Assembly: GCA_902495595.1 (NCBI GenBank)
Contig: CABUXV010000041.1
Location: 1 to 12,393, forward strand
Direction: 5' to 3'
Source of the DNA: an uncultured Eubacterium sp.
GTDB taxonomy: Bacteria; Bacillota; Clostridia; Peptostreptococcales; Anaerovoracaceae
Length of the DNA stretch: 12,393 bases
Below are positions 5,700 through 12,393 of the stretch, one piece after another (within the stretch, counting starts at the first letter, position 1; every line of letters begins with the position of its first letter). Both the position numbers and the translations under genes were made by a program. Under the pieces are notes generated by a model, which saw only the letters and a program-made list of their open reading frames with translations, ran no database searches and was not told the DNA's origin.

Positions 5700-6761
5700 T
5701 TAGTAAACTTCTGTCCCGCTGTAATAGTGGGACAGTATTTTTTTATAATCATATCCTTTTTTTGCCATACCGTTGGCGCCGTATTGACTCATACCTACTC
5801 CATGACCTGAACCATTTGAGGTAAATGTTATTTTATCTTCGGATATATTTATATCAAAATTTGCTGAGGGAAGTCCTAAAGCTTCTCTTACGTTTCTTCC
5901 TTCGATTATGCCATCTCCTATTTTCATTTTTTCCACTCTTCCGCCGCTGCTTCTGCTTACTATTTTTATATTTGAGGATGTAATGTTTCCAAAGGAGATG
6001 GAAGGATATTTATTCTTTATTTTTTTTGAGAATTCTTTTATTGAAAAAGAATTCTTTTCGTTCTGATGGGTAGCTTCTTCTTCATAAGGACTGTCTACAC
6101 TTACAAGATATGGTACAGCTGAGGCAAAGACATCCTGGCAGTTTTCTGTTTTTCCGCCGCTGGAAGAATGAAACAGAGCTTGTTGGACAAGTTCACCTTT
6201 ATAATAAAGCAGCTGACCTTTGGTGTTGTCAACGGCTTTGGATACCTTTTTCCAGCCGCTGTTCATCCACGACTGGCCTTTAGAAGCTTTAAGCTCGGAT
6301 TTGCTTTTGTACACCTGACAATGAGTACTGTCACATAGAGGAGCATTTGGATGTGCTTTAGGATTTCCGTTTTCCTGTGCTTTGAGTACACGCGCAAGAG
6401 AATATGTACGAGCCGCGACTGATTGTGCTTTTAATGCTTCGAGTTCAAAATTTGAAGGCATTTCTCCTGAAACAACACCTTTTACGTATTCTTCAAAATC
6501 TATGGTATCTGTTTTTTTACTGGATGTTCTGTATACTTGTATCTTGTCAGGAACTTCTGCCAGTTTAAATTCAGCTTTTTTTTCAGGCGAGCTGTTTTGA
6601 GAGCTGTCATTGGGCGTTATTTTTGTTATCAGATATGGAATAGGAATAAGAAGCAGGCATATGACCATAGTTATAAGTATTAAAGGTTTTAATACAGGCA
6701 GAAATGGTATATTTTTAAGATATTTTTTAAATTTTCGTTTTTGTTTAAGTCTCTTTCTCAT
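5700..6761 (-). CDS. spoIID: Stage II sporulation protein D (SpoIID), peptidoglycan lytic enzyme of engulfment
   Basis: SpoIID is a membrane-anchored lytic transglycosylase that cuts denuded glycan strands so that the mother cell can engulf the forespore. The protein has 353 residues: a very basic start, one membrane segment at about residues 22-46 (uncleaved anchor), a polar linker, then the SpoIID/LytB domain from about residue 75. The catalytic glutamate is Glu100 in GEMP, followed by ELEALKAQSVAARTY. A His137...Cys143...His147-Cys148 cluster resembles the zinc site described for the Clostridioides difficile enzyme. The end, GHGVGMSQYGANGMAKKGYDY...HYYSGT, is typical of the family. The ATG follows AGGAG (6774-6770) at eight bases. 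Its stop lies four bases from that of the convergent flavoredoxin-like gene. Confidence 0.95.
   Translation of the reverse strand: MRKRLKQKRKFKKYLKNIPFLPVLKPLILITMVICLLLIPIPYLITKITPNDSSQNSSPEKKAEFKLAEVPDKIQVYRTSSKKTDTIDFEEYVKGVVSGEMPSNFELEALKAQSVAARTYSLARVLKAQENGNPKAHPNAPLCDSTHCQVYKSKSELKASKGQSWMNSGWKKVSKAVDNTKGQLLYYKGELVQQALFHSSSGGKTENCQDVFASAVPYLVSVDSPYEEEATHQNEKNSFSIKEFSKKIKNKYPSISFGNITSSNIKIVSRSSGGRVEKMKIGDGIIEGRNVREALGLPSANFDINISEDKITFTSNGSGHGVGMSQYGANGMAKKGYDYKKILSHYYSGTEVY
5711..5744 (+). terminator. Intrinsic terminator of the flavoredoxin-like gene, inside the spoIID coding end
   Basis: ctgtccc (5711-5717) pairs with gggacag (5729-5735), extended inward by three more pairs (one G-T) around a five-base loop, and a T run reaches 5744. 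The element lies entirely within the last codons of the convergent spoIID, so the same bases also encode its HYYSGT tail and the lysine codons just before it. Confidence 0.8.
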
Positions 6762-6790
6762 ATGTGATTCTCCTAAAACTTATTTGTACA

Positions 6791-6818
6791 AGTTTATGAT
6801 GAAAATCTTAAACTATGC
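6791..6818 (-). promoter_or_regulatory. Sigma-E-like promoter candidate of spoIID
   Basis: On the minus strand CATAAACT (6798 to 6791) matches seven of eight bases of the sigma-E -10 consensus CATACAmT, and GCATAGT (6818 to 6812) resembles the -35. The 13-base spacing is slightly short. spoIID is a sigma-E target in Bacillus, so a site here is expected. Confidence 0.35.
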
Positions 6819-6837
6819 GTGACATATGGTGTATAAT
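6808..6837 (+). promoter_or_regulatory. Candidate promoter of the FMN oxidoreductase-fumarase operon
   Basis: TATAAT at 6832-6837 is preceded by TTAAAC at 6808-6813 (18-base spacing). An alternative is GTGACA (6819-6824) with TATATG (6842-6847) at 17 bases. Either lies in the divergent region shared with spoIID. Confidence 0.4.
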
Positions 6838-6888
6838 ATATTATATGCAATTTTGTCAGAATATCTTAGAAAGGAAGATTAACATAAA

Positions 6889-7467
6889 ATGAAAAAAACT
6901 TTATTTATCAATGCATGTGTAAGACCCGAATCTCGTACTTATATTTTAGCCCAGCATGTGCTTAAGAAAATCGGAGGACAGGTTGAGGAGCTGAATTTGG
7001 AAAAGGAAAATATTAATCCGCTTAATTCAAAAGGTCTTGAGATAAGAGATAAATATGGACAAAAAGGTGATTTTTCCCATGAAATATTTAAATATGCAAG
7101 GCAGTTTTCCGAGGCTGAAAGGATAGTTGTTGCGGCTCCTTACTGGGATCTTTCTTTTCCTGCCATGATAAAGATATACTTTGAGGCTGTTACCGTACAG
7201 GGACTTACTTTTTACTATACTGAGGAGGGTATACCTAAAGGTCTCTGCAAGGCTGAAAAATTAATATATGTTACGACTGCAGGAGGACCTATGGAAGGCA
7301 TGAATTTCGGATTTGAGTATGTTGACGCTTTGTGCAGAAGTTTTTATGGGATAAAGGATACTAAATGCTTTAAAGCCGAATTGCTGGATATTGTCGGAGC
7401 CGACGTTGAGGGAATATTAAAGAAGACAGCGGATGAAATAGAAAACGGCGATGATTTGCAGGAATAA
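6889..7467 (+). CDS. FMN-dependent NAD(P)H oxidoreductase, flavodoxin-like fold (azoreductase/quinone reductase family)
   Basis: These enzymes transfer hydride from NAD(P)H through bound FMN to quinones, azo compounds or other acceptors. The protein has 192 residues with a flavodoxin-like fold. The FMN-phosphate loop is NACVRPESRTYILA at about residues 8-21. The flavin-binding APYWDLSFPAMIKIYFEAV segment (about 84-102) leads into GLTFYYTEEGIPKGL, the layout of AzoR-type enzymes. A third loop, TTAGGPMEGMNFG, follows. An AGGAA sequence (6872-6876) lies 12 bases before the ATG, rather far. It is the first gene of a tight unit with fumarase: the next gene begins 27 bases or less after its stop. 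The physiological electron acceptor is unknown. Confidence 0.88.
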   Translation: MKKTLFINACVRPESRTYILAQHVLKKIGGQVEELNLEKENINPLNSKGLEIRDKYGQKGDFSHEIFKYARQFSEAERIVVAAPYWDLSFPAMIKIYFEAVTVQGLTFYYTEEGIPKGLCKAEKLIYVTTAGGPMEGMNFGFEYVDALCRSFYGIKDTKCFKAELLDIVGADVEGILKKTADEIENGDDLQE

Positions 7468-7494
7468 GTGCTTGGTATAAAAAGAGGTGGAATA

Positions 7495-8340
7495 TTGATA
7501 AGAGAAATAGATGTTAAGCTTATTGAAGATAAAATAGCAGAGATGTGTATAGATGCAAATTATTATCTTGAAAATGATATAAAACGCTGCATCGATGAAA
7601 AATATGAAGCAGAGTCATGGCCCGTTGCAAAAAATATACTCGAAAGCATAAAGGAAAATATAGAGATTGCGGAGGAAGGGGAATTTCCTCTGTGTCAGGA
7701 TACAGGAATGGCGTGTATTTTTCTTGAAATAGGTCAGGATGTGCATTTTACAGGCGGATTTTTGGAAGATGCGGTGAACAATGGGGTAAGAAGGGGATAT
7801 TGTGATGGGTATTTGAGAAAGTCTATAGTAAAGGACCCTCTTAGAAGAGAAAATACCAAAGATAATACTCCTGCTTATATAAACATGGAGATTGTAAGGG
7901 GAGATAAGGTAAGGATTATCGTAGCACCTAAAGGTTTTGGCTCTGAAAACATGAGCAGAATAAAGATGCTTCCGCCCTCAGCGGGAGAAGAGGGAGTTAT
8001 GGATTTTATCGTGAAGACCTGCAGCGAAGCAGGAGCCAATCCATGCCCTCCTATAGTAGTGGGAGTAGGAATAGGAGGAACTTTTGATAAAGCTGCTCTA
8101 ATGGCAAAAAAAGCTTTGCTTGTGCCCGCAGATAGAGAAAATGAGGACGAATATTACGAAGATATGGAAAAAGAACTTTTGAAAAGAATAAATGAGCTTG
8201 GCATCGGGCCTCAGGGATTCGGAGGTAAAACCACGGCGCTGGCAGTGAAAATAAAAACGGCGCCTACACATATTGCAGGACTTCCTGTTGCGGTAAATAT
8301 AAATTGTCATGTGAGCAGGCATAAGGAGGTGACGCTGTAA
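7495..8340 (+). CDS. Class I fumarate hydratase, alpha subunit
   Basis: With the beta subunit this forms an oxygen-sensitive [4Fe-4S] hydro-lyase that interconverts fumarate and L-malate. The three expected cluster cysteines are visible: Cys67 in LCQDTGMA, Cys184 in NPCPP and Cys271 in INCHVSRH. The segment GANPCPPIVVGVGIGGTFDKA is typical of the N-terminal half of FumA-like enzymes. I place the start at TTG 7495, because MIREIDVK matches the usual family N-terminus and GAGGTG (7484-7489) lies five bases before it; the product is then 281 residues. An in-frame GTG at 7468, abutting the previous stop, would add nine residues but has no ribosome binding site. A tartrate dehydratase alpha subunit is the main alternative, since the families are close. 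Confidence 0.9.
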   Translation: MIREIDVKLIEDKIAEMCIDANYYLENDIKRCIDEKYEAESWPVAKNILESIKENIEIAEEGEFPLCQDTGMACIFLEIGQDVHFTGGFLEDAVNNGVRRGYCDGYLRKSIVKDPLRRENTKDNTPAYINMEIVRGDKVRIIVAPKGFGSENMSRIKMLPPSAGEEGVMDFIVKTCSEAGANPCPPIVVGVGIGGTFDKAALMAKKALLVPADRENEDEYYEDMEKELLKRINELGIGPQGFGGKTTALAVKIKTAPTHIAGLPVAVNINCHVSRHKEVTL

Positions 8341-8900
8341 TGGAATATACATTGAGGGAACCTTTTGACAAAGATAAAGTAAAAGATTTTCGGGCAGGGG
8401 ATAAGGTTTTGATTACAGGTACTGTGTATACGGCAAGGGATGCGGCGCATAAACGAATTGCAGATATGATCAAAGCAGGTGAAAAACTTCCCTTTGATAT
8501 TGAAAATTCCATAGTTTACTATGTAGGTCCTACTCCTGCAAAACCGGGAAATCCCATTGGTTCTGCGGGACCTACGACAAGTTACAGAATGGATGCTTAT
8601 TCTCCGCTTCTTTTGGATTTGGGACAGCTTGTAATGATAGGAAAGGGACAGAGGTCAAAAGAAGTTATGGAAGCTGCAAAAAGAAACGGAGCGGTTTATA
8701 TGGCGGCTATAGGAGGTGCGGCGGCTTTAATGGCTAAACATATAAAAAGTGCAGAGGTAATTGCTTTTGAGGATTTAGGTGCCGAAGCTGTAAGAAAACT
8801 TTATGTGGAGGATTTTCCTCTTACTGTAGTGCTTGACAGCCAGGGTGGCAATTTATATGAGCAGGGAAGAGAAGATTATTTGAATTATGCAGTAAAATAG
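8340..8900 (+). CDS. Class I fumarate hydratase, beta subunit
   Basis: This is the C-terminal partner of the two-subunit class I fumarase, equivalent to the last third of single-chain FumA. The 186-residue protein begins with LREPFDKDKVKDFRAGDKVLITGTVYTARDAAHKRI, the normal start of this subunit. It continues through GPTPAKPGNPIGSAGPTTSYRMD, a substrate-binding segment, then MIGKGQRSKEV and the glycine-rich YMAAIGGAAALMAKHI. Its ATG overlaps the alpha stop by one base (TAATG), and AAGGAGGTGA (about 8325-8333) lies inside the alpha coding end, so translation is coupled. No terminator is evident after it; 73 bases separate it from metY. As with alpha, tartrate dehydratase is possible but less likely. 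Confidence 0.92.
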   Translation: MEYTLREPFDKDKVKDFRAGDKVLITGTVYTARDAAHKRIADMIKAGEKLPFDIENSIVYYVGPTPAKPGNPIGSAGPTTSYRMDAYSPLLLDLGQLVMIGKGQRSKEVMEAAKRNGAVYMAAIGGAAALMAKHIKSAEVIAFEDLGAEAVRKLYVEDFPLTVVLDSQGGNLYEQGREDYLNYAVK

Positions 8901-8919
8901 TGTAATATAACTGTGTATA

Positions 8920-8942
8920 CGTATTAAAAAATTTTACATACG
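8920..8942. promoter_or_regulatory. AT-rich inverted repeat upstream of metY
   Basis: cgtattaaaa (8920-8929) is mirrored by tttta and atacg (8932-8942) with one bulged C. It is the only structure in the 73 bases before metY. It could be an operator or a weak hairpin, or chance. Confidence 0.25.
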
Positions 8943-8973
8943 AGACTTAATTTTACGGCGAAAGGAATTTAAT

Positions 8974-10260
8974 ATGGATAAAAAACAAGGGTTTGAAACA
9001 AAGTGTGTACATGGAGCATATAAGGCGGAGAGCGGACAGCCGCAGGTATTGCCTATAGTGCAGAATACAACTTACAGATATTATAATGCTCATGATGTGG
9101 CGGAGCTTTTTGATTTGGACAGCGCTAATCATATGTATACCAGACTGGGGAGTCCTACGGTAGATGCTTTTGAACAGAAGATGGCTATGCTCGAGGGCGG
9201 TACGGCAGGTATGGCGACTTCTGCAGGTCAGGCTGCGACGCTTATAAGCGTGTTAAACATATGCAATGCGGGAGATCATGTTATAGCTGCCGCAAATATG
9301 TATGGCGGAACACATAATCTCTTTGCCGTTACTTTAAAGAGACTTGGTATAGAGGTTGATTTTATAGACCAGGATATTTCAAAGGAAGAGATACTGAAAT
9401 ATGAGAGACCTAATACTAAGGCGCTTTTTGGAGAGACTTTGGGAAATCCGGCTCTGAGCGTTCTTGATATAGAAAAATTCGCTGAAGCGGCTAAAGATAT
9501 GGGTGTTCCTCTCATTGTCGATAATACTCTGGCTACACCGGCTCTGTGCAGACCTATTGAGCATGGGGCAAATATAGTCATACAGTCCACTACAAAATAT
9601 GCGGACGGTCATGCAAGCTGCGTTGGCGGATGTGTAGTTGAAGGAGGAAATTTTGACTGGGCTGCAAATGATAAATTCCCGGGTCTGACCGAGCCTGATG
9701 AAAGTTATCATGGACTTACATTCTACGATAAATTCGGTGATATGGCGTTTTGCATGAGGCTCAAAGCTGTACTCGTGAGAGATTTGGGATGCACCATGTC
9801 ACCTATGAATGCTTATCTGACTCATCAGGGACTTCAGACTCTTCATCTTAGAATGGAGAGACATTGTGAAAATGCCATGGCTCTTGCAAGACATCTTGAG
9901 AATCATCCTATGGTAGACTGGCTGATATACCCGGGACTTGAAAATGATAAGTATTATGGTCTGGCTCAGAAATACCTTCCTAAGGGAAGCAGCGGCGTAC
10001 TTTCCTTTGGCGTAAAAGGCGGAAGAGAAGCCGGAGAAAAATTTCTGGAATCATTAGATTTGACAAGTGTGGTGGTTCACGTAGGTGATATAAGAACAAG
10101 CGTGCTGCATCCGGCAAGTACTACTCACAGACAGCTTTCTGAAGCAGAACAGTTAGCATCGGGTATAAGCCCGTCGCTTATAAGGGTATCAGTTGGACTT
10201 GAGTCCATAGAAGATATAATTGCTGATTTTGATCAGGCCCTTGAAAAAGTAAAAAGATAG
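8974..10260 (+). CDS. metY: O-acetylhomoserine sulfhydrylase (MetY)
   Basis: MetY is a cytoplasmic PLP enzyme that replaces the acetyl group of O-acetylhomoserine with sulfide (or methanethiol) to give homocysteine (or methionine). The 428-residue length is typical for MetY and longer than the ~380-400 of cystathionine gamma-synthases. The PLP-binding lysine is Lys208 in QSTTKYADGHASCVGG. Other family segments include YTRLGSPTVDAFEQKMAMLEG, the cofactor-binding TSAGQAATL near residue 82, VDNTLATPALCRP, and SVGLES near the C-terminus. The ATG follows AAAGGA about ten bases upstream. metA starts 18 bases after its stop, and MetA supplies the substrate. No SAM riboswitch precedes it. Confidence 0.94.
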   Translation: MDKKQGFETKCVHGAYKAESGQPQVLPIVQNTTYRYYNAHDVAELFDLDSANHMYTRLGSPTVDAFEQKMAMLEGGTAGMATSAGQAATLISVLNICNAGDHVIAAANMYGGTHNLFAVTLKRLGIEVDFIDQDISKEEILKYERPNTKALFGETLGNPALSVLDIEKFAEAAKDMGVPLIVDNTLATPALCRPIEHGANIVIQSTTKYADGHASCVGGCVVEGGNFDWAANDKFPGLTEPDESYHGLTFYDKFGDMAFCMRLKAVLVRDLGCTMSPMNAYLTHQGLQTLHLRMERHCENAMALARHLENHPMVDWLIYPGLENDKYYGLAQKYLPKGSSGVLSFGVKGGREAGEKFLESLDLTSVVVHVGDIRTSVLHPASTTHRQLSEAEQLASGISPSLIRVSVGLESIEDIIADFDQALEKVKR

Positions 10261-10278
10261 AAGGAGATATATTAGTAA

Positions 10279-11205
10279 ATGCCTTTAATTATACCTAATG
10301 AACTACCTGCTGCGGAAACGCTTCAGGGTGAAAATATATTTACCATGGAAAGAGGCAGGTCTGCAGTTCAGGATATCAGACCGCTTAAGATAGTAATAGT
10401 AAACCTGATGCCTACAAAGATTGCGACCGAAACTCAGCTTGCAAGAGTTCTTTCAAACAGTCCTCTGCAAGTTGAAATGACTCTTATAACCATGGGTTCC
10501 CATGAGTCCACTCATATTTCTCAGGAACATTTGAATTCCTTTTACAAGACATTGGATGAAATAAGAGACGACTGCTTTGACGGGATAATTTTAACGGGAG
10601 CACCTGTTGAAAAACTTCCATATGAGCAGGTGGACTACTGGAGTGAATTATGCGAGATATTTGAATTTGCCAAAACAAATGTGTACAGCAGTATGTTTAT
10701 ATGCTGGGGTGCTCAGGCAGGACTTTATTATCATTATGGTATTGATAAGCATATTCTCGATGATAAGGTCTTCGGAATATTTGAACATAAAGTTTTAAGA
10801 CCTCATAATCCTCTTGTAAGAGGGTTTGACGAAATATTTTACGCACCTCATTCAAGACATACGGAAGTAAGACGGGAAGATATACAGAAAACTCCTGAAT
10901 TAAGAATACTGGCAGATTCTCCGGAGGTGGGACCTCATATCATTTCCACTGAGAACGGGCGGCAGATTTTTATAATGGGACATCAGGAATATGATAAAGG
11001 TACTCTTGCAGGGGAATATATGCGCGATATAAATAAGGGAATGAAAATAGATGTTCCTAAAAATTATTTCAGAAATGATAATCCCGACGGAGAAATATTG
11101 TTCCGATGGAGAAGTCATGCGAGTTTGCTTTTTTCAAACTGGCTGAATTACTATGTATATCAAAATACGCCTTATGCTTTGGAAGAGCTTAAGAAGCACA
11201 AGTAG
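10279..11205 (+). CDS. metA: Homoserine O-acetyltransferase, MetA family
   Basis: MetA acylates L-homoserine as the entry step of methionine synthesis. The 308-residue protein has the glutamine-amidotransferase-like fold with the catalytic Cys142 (FICWGAQAG) and the His235-x-Glu237 pair (GHQEYDKGT). Residue 111 is glutamate (TGAPVEKL). Published work on Bacillus and E. coli MetA ties Glu at this position to acetyl-CoA use and Gly to succinyl-CoA use. Automatic annotation often calls this family O-succinyltransferase, but this sequence and the MetY neighbour both point to O-acetylhomoserine. AAGGAG at 10261-10266 lies 12 bases before the ATG. fbp begins 14 bases after its stop, so the three genes probably share a transcript. 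Confidence 0.94.
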   Translation: MPLIIPNELPAAETLQGENIFTMERGRSAVQDIRPLKIVIVNLMPTKIATETQLARVLSNSPLQVEMTLITMGSHESTHISQEHLNSFYKTLDEIRDDCFDGIILTGAPVEKLPYEQVDYWSELCEIFEFAKTNVYSSMFICWGAQAGLYYHYGIDKHILDDKVFGIFEHKVLRPHNPLVRGFDEIFYAPHSRHTEVRREDIQKTPELRILADSPEVGPHIISTENGRQIFIMGHQEYDKGTLAGEYMRDINKGMKIDVPKNYFRNDNPDGEILFRWRSHASLLFSNWLNYYVYQNTPYALEELKKHK

Positions 11206-11219
11206 GGAGGACTAATACC

Positions 11220-12393
11220 TTGATAGATAAAAATTTACTTAGACATTTGTCTAAAAAGTATCCTAATGTTAAGGCCGCGTCGGAAGAGATAATAAATCTT
11301 AATGCTATACTTTCTCTTCCGAAAGGAACGGAGTATTTTTTAAGTGACCTTCACGGAGAGCACGAGGCTTTTATACATATGCTCAAGAGTGCATCCGGAG
11401 TTATCAGGTCTAAAATAGAGGAAATCTTCGGCCCCGACCTTACGAGAGATGAAAGGGATGAACTTGCGGCTCTGGTGTATAATGCGGAAGCAGAAATAAA
11501 AAGAAGAAAAAAAAGCGAGCGTGATTTCGATAAATGGTGTAAGGAATCAATACTCAGATTAGTGCTTATATGCAAATCGGTATCAAATAAATATACCAGG
11601 TCAAAGGTAAGAAAACGTCTGCCAAAGGAATACGCATACATAATAGATGAGCTTTTGCATACGGAGGATGAAGCGAATAAGGGCAATTATTACGGACAGA
11701 TTATAAATTCTATTGTTGAGTGCGATGTTGCCGAGGAATTCATAATTGAGATGACCAATGTTATAAGTTCTCTTGCTGTTGACAGACTTCATATTATAGG
11801 AGATATCTGGGACAGAGGTTCTCATCCCGACACGATACTTGATTTTTTAATGGAATATCATGATGTTGATTTCCAGTGGGGGAATCACGATATAGTATGG
11901 ATGGGAGCGGCGACAGGAAACTGGGCGTGTATTACAAATGTTCTCAGGATGAATATAAGCTATAACAACTTTGACATGCTTGAGATCGGATATGGTATTA
12001 ATTTAAGGCCTCTTGCTATTATGGCTGAGAATATATATGGCGATGACCCATGTGAATTTTTTAAACCCAAGAGACTTGAAGAAAATAAATTTGATCCAAT
12101 AGAAGATTCCCTTGCGGCTAAAATGAACAAGGCCATAGCTATATGCCAGTTTAAGGTAGAAGGGCAGAGAATAATGGCTCACCCTGAATATGGTCTTGAC
12201 AACAGACTGCTTTTGGATAAGATTGATTATGAAAAGGGAACTGTAAAGCTTCGTGACGGGGAGTATCCTTTAAGAGATACGAATTTTCCTACCATAGATC
12301 CAAACAACCCATATGAGCTTACGCCGGAGGAGAAAGATGTATTAAAAGCATTGGAAGCATCTTTTTTGCAAAGTGAAAAATTACAGACACATA
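11220..12393 (+). CDS. fbp: Fructose-1,6-bisphosphatase class III (5' part, cut by window end)
   Basis: This metal-dependent phosphatase hydrolyses fructose 1,6-bisphosphate to fructose 6-phosphate in gluconeogenesis. The frame opens at TTG 11220 and stays open to the last base, giving 391 residues of a family usually about 640-670 long. The metallophosphoesterase motifs appear in order: FLSDLHGEHEAF (about residues 41-52), GDIWDRGSHPDT (about 195-206) and WGNHDIVWMG (about 220-229). The N-terminus MIDKNLLRHLSKKYPNVKAA matches the family start, and GGGAGG (11205-11210) lies nine bases before TTG, so the TTG start is well supported. The gene follows metA closely, though no direct link between it and methionine synthesis is known to me. 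Confidence 0.95.
   Translation, partial: MIDKNLLRHLSKKYPNVKAASEEIINLNAILSLPKGTEYFLSDLHGEHEAFIHMLKSASGVIRSKIEEIFGPDLTRDERDELAALVYNAEAEIKRRKKSERDFDKWCKESILRLVLICKSVSNKYTRSKVRKRLPKEYAYIIDELLHTEDEANKGNYYGQIINSIVECDVAEEFIIEMTNVISSLAVDRLHIIGDIWDRGSHPDTILDFLMEYHDVDFQWGNHDIVWMGAATGNWACITNVLRMNISYNNFDMLEIGYGINLRPLAIMAENIYGDDPCEFFKPKRLEENKFDPIEDSLAAKMNKAIAICQFKVEGQRIMAHPEYGLDNRLLLDKIDYEKGTVKLRDGEYPLRDTNFPTIDPNNPYELTPEEKDVLKALEASFLQSEKLQTH

Noticed and set aside
6776..6795. Small hairpin aaactt/aagttt in the spoIID leader
   Set aside because: Six A/T-dominated pairs with an eight-base loop in AT-rich DNA are expected by chance; no T run or link to the start codon.
7468..7494. GTG start at 7468 for fumarase alpha
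   Set aside because: It abuts the previous stop without its own ribosome binding site, while TTG 7495 has GAGGTG five bases upstream and gives the usual N-terminus.

Overview
The window looks like chromosomal DNA of an anaerobic, low-GC Gram-positive bacterium of the Clostridia. It has AT-rich spacers, strong GGAGG-type ribosome binding sites and heavy use of ATA and AGA codons. It carries a sporulation gene (spoIID), an anaerobe-type rubrerythrin, a two-subunit iron-sulfur fumarase and a class III fructose-1,6-bisphosphatase. I cannot name the genus. Base and codon use look even throughout. I see no insertion sequence, prophage, integrase, tRNA, rRNA or CRISPR array.

Layout: (1) 1-1497, a structured 3' remnant of an upstream transcript, then murA (cell wall synthesis) with its own promoter and terminator. 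(2) 1498-1721, a gene-free 272-base gap (1450-1721) holding a run of hairpins that ends in a strong intrinsic terminator (a candidate small RNA) and a perfect palindrome just before rubrerythrin. (3) 1722-2338, rubrerythrin and its terminator. (4) 2339-5055, a ferrous iron uptake locus: feoA, feoB and an overlapping 59-residue cysteine-rich membrane protein. feoA and feoB are each preceded by copies of one dyad motif, GTTWG-N6-YTAAC. (5) 5056-5744, a flavoredoxin-like flavin reductase whose terminator lies inside the 3' coding end of the convergent spoIID. (6) 5700-6761, spoIID on the minus strand. (7) 6762-8900, a divergent promoter region, then an FMN-dependent NAD(P)H oxidoreductase and fumarase alpha and beta, tightly packed as one transcript. 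(8) 8974-12393, metY, metA and fbp, closely spaced on the plus strand; fbp runs off the window.

How the genes fit together: rubrerythrin, FeoAB, two flavoproteins and the oxygen-sensitive [4Fe-4S] fumarase form an iron/redox neighbourhood lying between and beside two genes that are usually adjacent in spore formers, murA and spoIID. MetA carries the glutamate expected of acetyl-CoA users, so it should make O-acetylhomoserine, which MetY next door converts to homocysteine; the pair is a direct-sulfhydrylation route to methionine.

Most genes belong to well-known families. The observations most worth a second look are non-coding: the multi-hairpin RNA before rubrerythrin and the repeated dyads before feoA and feoB. 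No gap exceeds 300 bases; the longest are 1450-1721 and 2259-2505, both described below.
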